Below are positions 30,240 to 39,834 of a stretch of DNA of 54,929 nt, piece by piece (the first letter of the stretch is position 1; every line of letters starts with the position of its first letter). A model generated the notes under the pieces. That model had not been told where the DNA came from. It ran no database searches and saw only the letters and a program-made list of their open reading frames with translations. Source of the DNA: DYJB01 sp963777165 (GTDB taxonomy: Bacteria > Chloroflexota > Anaerolineae > Anaerolineales > E44-bin32); NCBI GenBank assembly GCA_963777165.1, contig CAVZPO010000016.1, forward strand, positions 1-54,929, in the 5' to 3' direction. The translations under genes were made by a program, and so were the position numbers.

Positions 30240-32267
30240 TTGCAGGAGTCGCCAGCCTTCAATCTGTCCTCTACCGCACGCCGGAACGCCTGGGTGATCG
30301 TGGCACCGATCGCCGTGCTGGCCGTTGTCAGCCTTCTGATCGGGATCGTCACCGTTGCGGACTACGGCCAATCGACGGACGAGCAGTGGAACATCGAGCT
30401 CGCCCAGGGATCTCTGCAATCGTATCAGCACCGCGACGAGCCATACCGAGATCCATCCCGCGAGGACAAGGGGCCCTTCTATCTGATGGTGTGGGTGGTG
30501 GTAGGCGAGTTCCTGGGCCGGGTGGTGCCGGGCTGGGCCTTCGCCGATGGCCGGCACATCATGAACTTCGTCATGTTTCAGGTGGCGGTGATATCCGTGT
30601 ATGTCCTGTCGCTGCGTTTCGTGAGGCCTGGCACGGCGTTGCTGGCGGCGGTGCTGTTCGAGACGCAGCCCTTGCTGTACGGGCATGCGTTCATCAACCA
30701 GAAGGACATCCCCTTCATGGCCTTGTTCGCCGCGACGGTCGCAGTTGGCCTTGCGCTGACGGACAAGGCGGCGCGTATCGCCGATGTGCCCCAGCCCGTT
30801 CGGCACGCCCTGACCCCGTCTTGGCAGGAAGTCCGGAGGAGCTGGCACCAGATGCCTCTCCGCAAGCGCCGCCTGACCGGAGCCGTCGCCGGACTGCTTC
30901 TCATCCTCGCTCTGGTGATGAGGGGACCTGTCCTGACGATTGTGGAGACGGTCGTGCGGGCTGCCTATCAGGGAGAGACCTGGGAGCCGATCCACCAGCT
31001 GTTCGTTCGCTTGGCCACACACATGAACGAGGTGCCGGTCGAGGCGTACGTGAGGCGGGCCCAAGAGCTGACCACGGTCGCCCTGGTCGGGATCTGGATC
31101 GTGGCAATGCTAGTGATGACCGTCGTCACGCTCACTTGGCTGTTTCCGGCCATCCGCCGTGGAGCCTGGGCAACGGTAGTGCGAGAGGTGCGCCAAGGAT
31201 GCAGGTTGAGCACGGTGCTGTCGATCCTGCCGGCGGCGATCGTCCTGGGTATGGCGATCGCCGTGCGATCCTCGGCGCTGTTCGCGGGGTTGCTGGTGGC
31301 CTTGTATGCCATCGCGCGCATGCGCCTGCGGGGTGTCCCTCTGCTCGTCGTGCATTCGGTGGTAGCGGGATGCGTTGCGTACGCACTGTGGCCTCAGCTG
31401 TGGGGCTCAGCGATCGACGTGGTAAAGACAAGCCTCGAATGGCCCGTGAAGAACCTGGGAGTGCACCAAGTCCTTTTCGAGGGTGTCACCTACGTTTCGA
31501 CGGCACTACCGCGGCGCTACCTGCCTGAACTGCTGGCCATCCAGCTCACGCTGCCGGCCGTGCTCCTGATCTTGGCTGGATTCGGGGTTGCCCTTTGCGT
31601 GATGCGCAGTCGGGGCCCGGCAGGGCGAGTGATACCTCTGCTCTTGGCGTGGTTCTTCGTGCCTGTTCTCGCGGTCGTGATCTTGCGGATTCCCCTCTAC
31701 AACTACTTCCGCCACCTCCTGTTCATCCTGCCCGCCGCCTTCGTACTGGCGGCGCTGCCGATGGAGAAAGTCCGCCAGCTTGTCCGGCCACGCCTGGCGC
31801 AAGCGGTGCTCGCCGTGGGGATCGTTCTGCCGGGGATGGTCGCCATGGTCAGGCTGCATCCGTATGAGTACGGGTACTTCAACGAGCTTGTCGGTGGCGT
31901 CCGAGGGGCGTATGGCCGCTACGTGCCTGACTACTGGTGTACATCGCTGCGCGAGGCGATGGAGTTCGTGAATGAGCACGCGCTTCCCTCTGCGGAGATC
32001 GCTGTAGTCGGTTCATCCATCGAGGACGACCTGGTCGGCCCTGAGGACAATGCGATCCCATTCGCCCGAGAGGACCTTGTCGTGCGCGACGGATCGATGA
32101 TGCAAGCCGACAGCAGCTTCCAGCCGACGTACATCCTCGCCTGCAACTTGGCCACCGTCGCCCCGGACTCCTTCCCAGATGCCCCGGTGGTATGGGTGGT
32201 CCAGCGCGACGGGGTTCCGTTGACGATCGTGAAGCTGAACACCGAAACCCAACCAGGTGACCGGTGA
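30240..32267 (+). CDS. Polytopic GT39/ArnT-like glycosyltransferase
   Basis: A 675-aa membrane protein with about 11 hydrophobic helices. The first periplasmic loop carries the acidic pair of GT-C enzymes in STDEQWNIELAQG (D47/E48), and HAFINQKDIPFMALFA follows in the usual later loop. These proteins move a sugar from a polyprenyl-phosphate donor onto a protein, lipid or glycan on the outer face. A long charged segment (about 195-230) and a C-terminal soluble domain (about 550-675) extend the core. The start is TTG 30240, with GATGAGG upstream; the next in-frame ATGs lie well inside the membrane domain. It is the first of five such proteins up to 41.1 kb. The acceptor is unknown. Confidence 0.8.
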   Translation: MQESPAFNLSSTARRNAWVIVAPIAVLAVVSLLIGIVTVADYGQSTDEQWNIELAQGSLQSYQHRDEPYRDPSREDKGPFYLMVWVVVGEFLGRVVPGWAFADGRHIMNFVMFQVAVISVYVLSLRFVRPGTALLAAVLFETQPLLYGHAFINQKDIPFMALFAATVAVGLALTDKAARIADVPQPVRHALTPSWQEVRRSWHQMPLRKRRLTGAVAGLLLILALVMRGPVLTIVETVVRAAYQGETWEPIHQLFVRLATHMNEVPVEAYVRRAQELTTVALVGIWIVAMLVMTVVTLTWLFPAIRRGAWATVVREVRQGCRLSTVLSILPAAIVLGMAIAVRSSALFAGLLVALYAIARMRLRGVPLLVVHSVVAGCVAYALWPQLWGSAIDVVKTSLEWPVKNLGVHQVLFEGVTYVSTALPRRYLPELLAIQLTLPAVLLILAGFGVALCVMRSRGPAGRVIPLLLAWFFVPVLAVVILRIPLYNYFRHLLFILPAAFVLAALPMEKVRQLVRPRLAQAVLAVGIVLPGMVAMVRLHPYEYGYFNELVGGVRGAYGRYVPDYWCTSLREAMEFVNEHALPSAEIAVVGSSIEDDLVGPEDNAIPFAREDLVVRDGSMMQADSSFQPTYILACNLATVAPDSFPDAPVVWVVQRDGVPLTIVKLNTETQPGDR

Positions 32268-32805
32268 TCCGAATCCGGCCTGGAGGGGGACCGACCTGCT
32301 GCGTCGCAGGTCCGCTTCCTCGACACGCGCTGCACAGTCGAAAAGACCAGGCTGCAAACGGAACCCAGGTACGAGGGGTGCTCACCGATTCCTCAGCCTC
32401 CGTCCGTTGCACACCTTCCCGCCCGTAGCCCGCCCCCGATGCCTTGGACTCGCGGGGGAGACACCGCAATCGTGGCGGTCTCTGCCTCCTTGCGCCGTCT
32501 GGCGAATGCGCCGGGTCCCGGGCTCGTGCTCACAGGGATAGGCGGGCGAATGCGCACAGCCCATGTACATCCGTTAGCGCCTGCCGAAACCTAGCCCATC
32601 ATCGGGCCATCTCGGGTATTGGCTCTCTCATTCTTCACACGGTCTGCGCCACATTGTGTCACGCCGGTGCCGTACGCTGGTGCTGCACTGATTCGGTGCT
32701 CGGGGGCACTGTGAGCGCCTTCTTCCAGTCGTTGCACGACAAACACGCCGGGTTTGCCCGGATGAGGGTAGGAGATGATGCACGTGAAGAGGCTCGCGTC
32801 GGCAC
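32268..32805. other. Interval with no supported gene
   Basis: About 540 bp, and in practice nearly 800 bp up to the first membrane helix of the next gene. Frames on both strands are short and compositionally biased. A 35-codon reading frame with a good RBS (GGAG then ATGATG at 32775) runs to 32882 (MMHVKRLASALADARLRGRR) but matches nothing I know. It probably contains the promoter of the next gene. Confidence 0.4.
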
Positions 32806-34512
32806 TTGCCGATGCTCGCTTGCGGGGCCGGCGCATGGTCTTCCTCGGAGTACCACCTCGCCGTTGCCCATCCAAGGCCTGACCACGGGGCGTCTGGGCA
32901 CAAGGTGGCGAACTCGGTCTCGGCCAAGTCGACCCCACGCCGCCGGTCTTCTCCCGTGGGAGGGCGTTTCCCACACAACCTCGTCCGCGGCCTCAGATGT
33001 CCGTCGACCATCGGGCACCAGCAATCCGCTGCAACGCGCGGCCCGACGCCGGGGCTAGAGAGGACCTCACCGAAGACGCTCTCCACCCCGGCGAAGGTCT
33101 TCATCCTCTTCCTACTTCTGTTCGCCATCTCCACCAAGCGTTCCGTCTCGTCCTGGAATGATGCCTCCAGGATGGCAACCATCCAGTCGCTGGTCGAGCG
33201 CGGTTCCTTTGCCATCGAGGAATCGTCGTTTGCCAACCTGACGTCGGACAGCTACACGTATGACGGGCATGTCTACTCCAGCAAGCCACCGGCCCTGGCT
33301 CTGATCGACGCCGCCGTCTATGCTCCGCTGTCCTGGGTCGGGATCTCGTTCGCCCGCGATCCCTCATGGCCGTACTTCCTGATCACTCTTGCGACAGTTG
33401 GGACGCTCTCTGCCCTGGGGCTGGCCTTCTTCTGGAAGACGCTGGCGGAGGTGTTCCGGGTCGATGCCGCCTGGGCGACCGTCACGACCTTCGCCGCGGG
33501 GGCCGGCACACTGGTGCTGGCCTTCTCGACGGTCTTCAACAGCCATGTGATCGGCGGTTCACTGCTGTTTATGGGGTTCTACCATGCGTTCAAGCACACT
33601 GTCCATCCCAGGCCGCGCCACGCCATCCACGCGGGCCTGCTGCTCGCTCTGGCAGGAAGCATCGAGACAACATGCCTGTTGTTCCTGCCGTTTGCCTTCT
33701 TGGTCTTCCTGAGGAGATCGCTGAAGGATGCCCTTCGCTATGCTGCCTCCTGCGCTCCGTTGATCATCTTCTACCTTGGGACCAACCTCGTCCTCTCCGG
33801 CTGCTTGCTCCCGTCCACGCTGAACGCTCCCCTGCGATCGTCGCCCGACTCGCCCTTCTCAATCGGGAATCTCCCTGGGCTGACCTCGCATGAGAATGTC
33901 GGCGACGCGTTGGTGTATGCATTTCACGTGTTGCTCGGCAATCGTGGACTGCTGTCCCGCACGCCATTGCTCGTGTTCGCCGTCCCGGGGACTGCCGAGG
34001 TCTGCCGAGCTGCGCGATCGGAAAGGCCGTACCGGGAGGCGCTCTTGCTCCTTGCGGCTAGCGGGCTGTTCGTCGGCCTGGCGATCTTGCGGACCAACAA
34101 CTACGGGGGCGATTCCTTCGGGGTCCGGTGGTTCGCGACGATCATGCTCAGCCTGTGCTTGCCGATTGGCTTCGTGCCCCAAGACCTCCGGGGCAGGCGT
34201 TGGTTCGCTGCGGTCTTCTGGGCTGTAAGCGGTGTGTCGATCACTCTGGCCCTGGTGGGCTCGTACCGCCCATTCCTCCCGACGTCGGGCTCCGTTCCTG
34301 GGGAACCTGCACTTGTCGACAATACCATCTGGCTGGCGATCAACAGGCTCTTGAGCCTCTTGACCCTGCTCGGGCGGCTCAGGTTCATCGCCGTTGCGGC
34401 AGTCGTGTACACCGCGTTCTTCCTCGGCAAGCGGAGCTACGACCGATCCGCCGAAGGTGACGCGACGGAAGCAGGCCAAGGCGCGCCGTCCGCGTTGCTA
34501 GGGGGCGAGTAG
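32806..34512 (+). CDS. Polytopic glycosyltransferase-like membrane protein, start uncertain
   Basis: The membrane protein proper begins near 33088 (KVFILFLLLFAIST) and has about ten helices. The signature SWNDASRMATIQSLVERGSF followed by YDGHVYSSKPPALALID is shared with a family of GT-C-like envelope proteins: an acidic residue after the first helix, then DGH.YSSKPP in the first loop. The only in-frame ATG (32806) would add about 90 Arg/Pro/Ser-rich residues that look non-coding. A GTG at 32956 is another option, and neither has a good RBS, so the true start may be lost to an indel. It ends tail to tail with the next gene, overlapping by 15 bp. Confidence 0.72.
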   Translation: MPMLACGAGAWSSSEYHLAVAHPRPDHGASGHKVANSVSAKSTPRRRSSPVGGRFPHNLVRGLRCPSTIGHQQSAATRGPTPGLERTSPKTLSTPAKVFILFLLLFAISTKRSVSSWNDASRMATIQSLVERGSFAIEESSFANLTSDSYTYDGHVYSSKPPALALIDAAVYAPLSWVGISFARDPSWPYFLITLATVGTLSALGLAFFWKTLAEVFRVDAAWATVTTFAAGAGTLVLAFSTVFNSHVIGGSLLFMGFYHAFKHTVHPRPRHAIHAGLLLALAGSIETTCLLFLPFAFLVFLRRSLKDALRYAASCAPLIIFYLGTNLVLSGCLLPSTLNAPLRSSPDSPFSIGNLPGLTSHENVGDALVYAFHVLLGNRGLLSRTPLLVFAVPGTAEVCRAARSERPYREALLLLAASGLFVGLAILRTNNYGGDSFGVRWFATIMLSLCLPIGFVPQDLRGRRWFAAVFWAVSGVSITLALVGSYRPFLPTSGSVPGEPALVDNTIWLAINRLLSLLTLLGRLRFIAVAAVVYTAFFLGKRSYDRSAEGDATEAGQGAPSALLGGE

Positions 34513-36096
34513 TATGTAGCCCGGACCCTCCGCGAGCTGGGTCCCGTCCGGCCTCGCGTCCTGCTTCAGGCTCTGCGGCTTGTCGATCCAGATGTAGACA
34601 TCGTAGCTGTCCTCGTCCCACACAAGCCCTCTCATGTAGTAGCGCGTCAGGCGGAGCTTTTCATTTGAGGTGTAGGTCGAGAGGCCCAGCTCTTCGACTG
34701 TCGATCGAATCTCCCACCAGCCCCGGTTGTAGGGAAAGCCGAATACTCCCTGGACATCCTCGCCGCTACTGATGGCATCCGACATCGAGCCAAAGATGTA
34801 CGCCTTGCTGTTCCAGGGATACTCAGGGGTCACGTCGATGAACGCTTGGTGGTTGAACGACGTGGCCGAGATCCCAGCAATCAGCGCAACCACCAGACCA
34901 ATTCGAGGGAACCGGCGAAGGGCAGGTTCAAGCACCATGCCCAAGGAGAGGAACAGGGGGGCGAGGAACGCGTAGATGTGGGTGAGAGGCTTCGCAAACC
35001 ACAGGCCGTACGTAGTGAAGGCGACCAGGAACCACAAAGTCAATGCCACATCGGCCTGTCTCCTCTCAGCCGTGAGCACACATCGAACGAGCATCCCCAC
35101 GATCAGCACCACGGCCACGAGGACGCTTGCATACACCAGGATTCCCACACGCCCTGCCCCGATGACCCGAGCCACGATCAGGGCAGCGAGGGTCGCAACC
35201 AGGAGTGCCACAACGTGGCCGCCAGATCTCAGCCGCGTCACGGCGAGCACCACGAGGCCCAACAACAGCAGGCCCAGGTACTCTCGGGAGTGATAGACGG
35301 CAAGCAGTTGCAGGCTGTAGGACACGGCATCCGAGGAAGACCCCGAAATGATCCTCTCGCCGAGCAGGTAGGACATCGTCGAGGAGAAGCCGGTCCCTAT
35401 GACGTAGGGGACAAGGAATACGCCACTCACCAGGGCCAGCGGCACCAGGTAGGCGGCAAGTTCCCTCCAGCCCCTCATCGGTCGCATGCACTGGGCACAC
35501 AGATAGAGAAGGATGGGCAGAGAGAAGCCAAGACCGTCATAGTGGAACAGAAGGGCTAGCCCCGAGAGGACCCCCGCCACCACCAGCCGCCGCGCATGGC
35601 CCCCTTCCAGGTACCCCAGGAACTCGAAGTAGGTGAGGATTGAGAGTAGCACGACGAAGGATTGATACTGCACGATTCTGGAGAAGGCGAGGAACAGCCC
35701 CGAGGCCGCGAGCAAGAATGCCGCTATCAGCCCCGAACGCCGCGACCAGTATCGGGCGCCTAGAAGATAGATGGCCCCAACCGACAGGATCCCGGCCAAT
35801 GCAAACGGCACGCGGAGTGCGCCTTCGGGGTGATCCACCTTCCCGTGCACAATAAGGTTCATGGCGTAGGACACGAGGTACTGCAGAGGCCCCTTCGATC
35901 TCGTCAGGAGGAATTGGAGAATGCCTCCGTCGCCGAAGAGGTACTCCTGCGCCGAGATCTCATCGCCCTGGAAGTTCGAGTAGCCGAGATTGATGACCCG
36001 GAACAGGGTGTTCGCGACCGCGAATCCGAGGAGGGAGATCCAGGCCATCCCTCCCCACACATCCCGACGGAAGTTCTTCACCAGGCAGCTTGTCAT
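34498..36096 (-). CDS. Polytopic GT39 (PMT_2-like) glycosyltransferase
   Basis: A 532-aa protein with about 11 membrane helices. The first loop has the catalytic acidic pair in NFQGDEISAQEY (D45/E46), with FLLTRSKGPLQYLVSY further on, matching the KGP/KPP segment of GT39 enzymes. A soluble C-terminal part follows (about 440-532). The start ATG 36096 has GGAGGTGAA immediately ahead; an ATG at 36117 is less well placed. It follows the next membrane protein on the same strand by about 48 bp, so they probably form one transcript. It would glycosylate an envelope acceptor with a polyprenyl-linked sugar; the specificity is unreadable. Confidence 0.85.
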   Translation of the reverse strand: MTSCLVKNFRRDVWGGMAWISLLGFAVANTLFRVINLGYSNFQGDEISAQEYLFGDGGILQFLLTRSKGPLQYLVSYAMNLIVHGKVDHPEGALRVPFALAGILSVGAIYLLGARYWSRRSGLIAAFLLAASGLFLAFSRIVQYQSFVVLLSILTYFEFLGYLEGGHARRLVVAGVLSGLALLFHYDGLGFSLPILLYLCAQCMRPMRGWRELAAYLVPLALVSGVFLVPYVIGTGFSSTMSYLLGERIISGSSSDAVSYSLQLLAVYHSREYLGLLLLGLVVLAVTRLRSGGHVVALLVATLAALIVARVIGAGRVGILVYASVLVAVVLIVGMLVRCVLTAERRQADVALTLWFLVAFTTYGLWFAKPLTHIYAFLAPLFLSLGMVLEPALRRFPRIGLVVALIAGISATSFNHQAFIDVTPEYPWNSKAYIFGSMSDAISSGEDVQGVFGFPYNRGWWEIRSTVEELGLSTYTSNEKLRLTRYYMRGLVWDEDSYDVYIWIDKPQSLKQDARPDGTQLAEGPGYILLAP

Positions 36097-36144
36097 TTCA
36101 CCTCCGGCACCCCTCACGCGACGAGCCTGCGCCCCGACAGGACA

Positions 36145-37755
36145 TCACTCCTCTCTCGAATACACGCTGTATCCTGCGTTGTGAAAGACCTGGAGCCAGC
36201 GCTCGTCGTTGGAGATCGCGGGCACCAGGCCCGATGGATCGCCGGGGATGATCAACCACGTGATCTCCCTTTCCAGGGAGGCCAGGATCTCGTCCAGGCA
36301 CCCCGCCTCTCGAGCGGCGATGCAACCTGACAACTCACCCCACAGCATGTTCTGATTGTCGTAGTTGCCGGTCCACTCAGCGCCCCAGGGTGCGATTCCC
36401 GGGGTTCGCCGGACGAGGTAGGGGAGCCACTCGGCGACGTCATGGTCGCTTCCCAGGTAGAGGTACTGACTCCCCTCGGGCGAACTCGCCTTCACCCAGG
36501 CCCCCATCCGGACTAGGTCGTCAGAAAGCGCCACCTCCGTCCACTGAATCCCCCGAAATCCAAGGAACATCACCGGCACGAGGGTCAGGCCCAGGAACAC
36601 CAGACTCCCCAGCGTCTCCTGGCCGACGGGTGTTCGCCCGCGGGCGCTACCTCCGGCGAAGTGGGCAACATCGACCAGGACCTCCCCTGCCAGTAATCCA
36701 CCAAGCAGAATCTCGAAACGGTCCGTCTGACCCAGAGTCGCTACTGTGACCACCATCCAGACCGGCAACAACCACCGCCCCCGCGCCAGGCTGTAGGCGA
36801 AGCCTGCAATCGTCAACCCCGCCAGGTGGGCCGGCCACCAGGCACCGCCGAGATTCACGTACCAGCGGAGAACCGATCGAATCACCGCGATAGGGTTCAG
36901 GCCCGACTGTTCCAGGAGGCCAAGCGTCCCATGCGTGGTGCCCGCATTTAGAAACACCGCCGGCCCATACCGAGCGATCATCGTCCCCCACCATGGGGCA
37001 GCCAGGAATGCGCCCACCACCGTTATCACGATCAGGGTTTTGGCTCGATCAAGCAGCGGCCCGCCGCCCGGTGCCAGGAAGGCCATCAGCACAATCCCTG
37101 GCGCGAGGAAGGCGGCGTAGGACAGGTGCGTCATGAGCGTCAGTGCCAGGAACAACCCTGCGAGCAGGGCGTACACGAGCCACCGGCGGACGCGGCTGAA
37201 CGCCAGGAGAGCAAAGTACGCTGCCAGCACGGTCCACAACAGGGCGATGCTTCGCACAGATCCCGATGCCGTGCCGTGGTAGGAGTACATGATCTCGCCG
37301 GAGAAGACGACCGCCGTCCCGACCAGAGCCTTGAGCCGATCTCCAGTAAGCTGCCGCCCAAGGAGGTATACGCCCACCATGACCATGATGCATACGACCG
37401 CAGGTTCCCAACGTAGGTAGGTAAACACGGGAATCTGGAGCGGGCCAATGAAGAATGCACTTAGATAAGCCGCCACAGGCGGATAGGCGAAGGGGATACC
37501 CCCGGGCCCGTAGTAGGGGACTTGCATCGGCAGCGGAAAGGGCTTGTGAGCCAGGATGTCCGCCATGAGCGTGTACAAGCCAGCGTAGCCCGCAGGGTAG
37601 GTGAAGCGCCACACGTTGTACACGTACATGCTGCCTACGAGGAGGAAGGTGGCGATTTCAAGCCACGGCGGGGAAAGAAGCCCCGCCGCGAGGCGCCCGG
37701 CCGTTTGAGCCAGCGCGCGCAGAGGGGTTCGCAAGGCGGAACTCTTGTCCATCAA
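36145..37755 (-). CDS. Polytopic membrane protein, GT-C-like
   Basis: A 536-aa protein with a cytoplasmic N-terminus, about 11 helices from residue 33, and a soluble C-terminal region (about 435-536). The first loop reads YAGLYTLMADILAHKPFPLP and then IPFAYPPVAAYLSAF. That is the layout of the membrane proteins often annotated as 6-pyruvoyl-tetrahydropterin-synthase-related or GT-C-like. The acidic pair of true GT39 enzymes is not obvious; only one Asp (MAD) is in place, so activity is uncertain. It is probably cotranscribed with the GT39 gene downstream. The tRNA gene lies 58 bp upstream on the same strand. Confidence 0.75.
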   Translation of the reverse strand: MMDKSSALRTPLRALAQTAGRLAAGLLSPPWLEIATFLLVGSMYVYNVWRFTYPAGYAGLYTLMADILAHKPFPLPMQVPYYGPGGIPFAYPPVAAYLSAFFIGPLQIPVFTYLRWEPAVVCIMVMVGVYLLGRQLTGDRLKALVGTAVVFSGEIMYSYHGTASGSVRSIALLWTVLAAYFALLAFSRVRRWLVYALLAGLFLALTLMTHLSYAAFLAPGIVLMAFLAPGGGPLLDRAKTLIVITVVGAFLAAPWWGTMIARYGPAVFLNAGTTHGTLGLLEQSGLNPIAVIRSVLRWYVNLGGAWWPAHLAGLTIAGFAYSLARGRWLLPVWMVVTVATLGQTDRFEILLGGLLAGEVLVDVAHFAGGSARGRTPVGQETLGSLVFLGLTLVPVMFLGFRGIQWTEVALSDDLVRMGAWVKASSPEGSQYLYLGSDHDVAEWLPYLVRRTPGIAPWGAEWTGNYDNQNMLWGELSGCIAAREAGCLDEILASLEREITWLIIPGDPSGLVPAISNDERWLQVFHNAGYSVYSREE

Positions 37756-37813
37756 CCTGCAGCAGGCGGCGAGATGGTCTTGCCTACGGGCTCAATACGG
37801 GAATGTGGTCGAG

Positions 37814-37887
37814 TGCCCCAGGAGGGAATTGAACCCCCAACCTTGGCCTTAGGAGTGCCCTGCTCTGTCCTTTTGAGCTACTGGGGC
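37814..37887 (-). tRNA. tRNA-Arg (anticodon CCT)
   Basis: A 74-nt cloverleaf. The acceptor stem GCCCCAG/CTGGGGC pairs fully, the D stem is GCTC/GAGC, the anticodon loop CTCCTAA reads AGG codons, and the T arm is GGGGG-TTCAATT-CCCTC with one G-U pair. The discriminator is A and CCA is not encoded. The anticodon stem is weak: GGGCA against GGCCA pairs only at the central three positions, with mismatches at 27-43 and 31-39. It may be functional, decayed or affected by a sequence error. Confidence 0.85.
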
Positions 37888-37928
37888 GTCAGGCAGCATT
37901 ATACGCCCGACGCCTGGGCGACCTCCGC

Positions 37929-38344
37929 CTAAAGGAGCTTGTCGAGCCGTTCGATCCTCTCGCGGTCCCCCCGGCCGGCGGGAGCCAATCCACCTGGACG
38001 ACGTCGACCTCCTGTGCTTCGAGGCTTTCGGTGAATCATCGGAGTCCAACGTTGATGATGACCAGAGGCCCGCGTAGCAGCTCGTCGATCGGGTCGGGCA
38101 TGCCCGCCTCCTACTCGATCGCCAGACGTTCTCGGCAGAAGTCCGTCGCCCTGGCGTTGCCCCAGAAGACGTGCACACCGGCTTCGATCAGGGTTTCCGA
38201 CTGTTGCGAGAGGTTCTGAGGATCTGCGTCCGTCCCACAAAATGACCTCGCCCGCCGGCTAAGATCAACCAGGACCAGCGAACCGGTGGTCAGCCGGCGA
38301 GCAACCTCCTCGTTGGCTTCCGCGATTTGCTGCTTGAGGTCCAT
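37929..38344 (-). pseudogene. Relic of DUF1116/FdrA genes (AllG-AllF-like), internally deleted
   Basis: ATG 38344 has a good RBS (AGGGAAGTGGGG). The product starts MDLKQQIAEANEEVARRL...LVLVDL, like the N-terminus of DUF1116 (YlbE/AllG) proteins. It then abruptly becomes the C-terminal domain of FdrA (YlbF partner, AllF): CGTDADPQNLSQQSETLIEAGV, followed by LLRGPLVIINVGLR and FTESLEAQEVDVVQVDW, and PPAGG..DRERIERLDKLL. The frame is broken by TAG (38111-38113), by TGA (38036-38038, one change from the GGA expected in GLRGF) and by a shift at a C6 run near 37970. About 2 kb of the two parent genes must have been lost. It is clearly non-functional. The AllG assignment of the first 28 residues is the weaker part. 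Confidence 0.7.
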
Positions 38345-38358
38345 GATCCCCACTTCCC

Positions 38359-39321
38359 TCAAGTCGTTGCGGCAAATGCCCACGCACAGGCCGGGTTGCG
38401 GGCAGTCCCCGCGCCGGAGGGGACGAGCGCCATCGCCGTCCATGCCCCGGTCAGCAAGTCCCAGCCCGTCGAGTGGCCCATCTGGATCAGATCGCACGCC
38501 GCCCGGTGGATGGCGTCAGGCGACCGATCCATCAGGAAGGCGAAGGCGAATCGATGCAAGGTCTCGGACGCATGGCCGACTGCATGATCGCCAAGCAGAG
38601 CGGCGCTGATCAGATTGGTGCGAGCCCCGGAGGCCGTGATGAAGGGAGCCACCGAGCCCGGCGAGCACCACTCCAGGCGGGCGCCGGCCTCTCGCAACAT
38701 CGCCAATCCGAACAGGACGCCTCCGAGGTAGTCGTCGCCGGAGGGCGTCAGACCTTCGCCCATCCCCACCAGACCTTCGGCATGCATCAGCAAGGCTGCC
38801 AGGTCCTGCTGGCGGCATGCGGTGGCAACGCCGCACATCGCGGGGTAGGCGGATTCAATCGTTCGATCGCCTCGGGGCGCCTGTGCCGGGAAAGGCGTTC
38901 CAGCTGCGTACTCCAAGAGAGGAGGCAGGAAGGCACCGAAACCCTTCGGCGAGGGCAGCATCTGAAGTTGGTCCGGGCTGCAGATCTCCGTCTCGGAACG
39001 CTCAGCCGACCGGGCGAAGCGCGGTGGCTGCCAGACTCGGGCCTGGTCAAGCTCGATCGATACGGCCGAGCCCAACTGGAGCGCGCCATCGGCCACCCGA
39101 TAGGCCGAGTCTCGTGGCGGCCTCGGTAGAGAGGCCGGCACGCGAATGCCCCGCCGGTGCATGGGAACATCCCCGGGTGCCAGCCAGAACAATTCGCCAG
39201 CCGCGCTGCGCAGGTAGACGGCGCGCAAGCCGCCCGCCAGGATCGTCCCACTCGAATCAGGTGACAGGATCTGGCGCGCCATCAGCCCGATGAGGTCGGC
39301 AGCGAAGGGAGGCACATTCAT
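38359..39321 (-). CDS. DUF2877 family protein (YlbF/AllH-like)
   Basis: A 320-aa protein. The signature GMGEGLTPSGDDYLGGVL is diagnostic for DUF2877, which in enterobacteria is AllH, one of the three proteins needed with AllF (FdrA) and AllG for oxamate carbamoyltransferase. The frame appears intact, though the last residues (AGTARNPACAWAFAATT) look unlike the family and may result from a shift. The start is taken at ATG 39321, overlapping the stop of the pucR relic (ATGA). Its two expected partners survive only as the fused remnant downstream, so it is probably an orphan on the way to decay. Confidence 0.78.
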   Translation of the reverse strand: MNVPPFAADLIGLMARQILSPDSSGTILAGGLRAVYLRSAAGELFWLAPGDVPMHRRGIRVPASLPRPPRDSAYRVADGALQLGSAVSIELDQARVWQPPRFARSAERSETEICSPDQLQMLPSPKGFGAFLPPLLEYAAGTPFPAQAPRGDRTIESAYPAMCGVATACRQQDLAALLMHAEGLVGMGEGLTPSGDDYLGGVLFGLAMLREAGARLEWCSPGSVAPFITASGARTNLISAALLGDHAVGHASETLHRFAFAFLMDRSPDAIHRAACDLIQMGHSTGWDLLTGAWTAMALVPSGAGTARNPACAWAFAATT

Positions 39322-39834
39322 GCTGCGATGCATCGATTCCGCGCCCGGGTCATCGGCCTGCGTTTCCGTCCCGCCGATGACCCGAACTCTGGTCTCCGTA
39401 GTTCTACTTGGGCCTGCCGATCACACCCATCACAAACCAGTCCACCGAGCCCATGACGTCCGATGAACGACACCTTTTCCGGCAGATCGATCAGCGGGAA
39501 CCCCAGCGCGTTGGCGGCGTCGATCATGCTGTCCGGGAGCCCGGGCATGTATCCGGAAGGGGTCACGGCCAGGCCCGCCGGGCCGCGTTCGGCCAGGCGC
39601 GGGATCAGGGCATCGATCTCCGCGGCGTCATCGCGCAAGGGGGACATCGTGGTGACCAGCAGCTCACCCGGACGCACCCACTGCAGAATGTCGGGGACTT
39701 CCATGACGTTCACGAGATTGGATGATACGGTCGAGCCCACGCTCGCCGGCCACAATTCTGGCCTTCTCGAGAGGCTCCACCAGAGCCATCGCATCCCGCA
39801 AGGTCAGAGGCCATCGTCGGGTCCTGATCGCCAA
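39318..39834 (-). pseudogene. Truncated PucR-type purine catabolism regulator
   Basis: Two frames together give the N-terminal PucR domain: LTLRDAMALVEPLEKARIVAGERGLDR, then, after a one-base shift near 39718, LVNVMEVPDILQWVRPGELLVTT and IPRLAERGPAGLAVTPSGYMPGLPDSMIDAANALGFPLIDLP. The full family has about 500 residues with a GGDEF-like middle and a C-terminal HTH. Here the similarity stops after EKVSF, and about 45 unrelated residues run to the stop. With no DNA-binding domain it cannot regulate. The start (TTG 39834) is tentative. It heads the decayed DUF2877/DUF1116/FdrA cluster, whose regulator it presumably was. Confidence 0.78.

Noticed and set aside
30227..31528. 433-codon plus-strand frame
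   Set aside because: Runs in another frame of the GT39 gene, is Arg/Gly/Ala rich and has no membrane segments.
32775..32882. 35-codon reading frame with a good ribosome binding site
   Set aside because: Too short and without similarity to claim as a gene; mentioned only as content of the interval.
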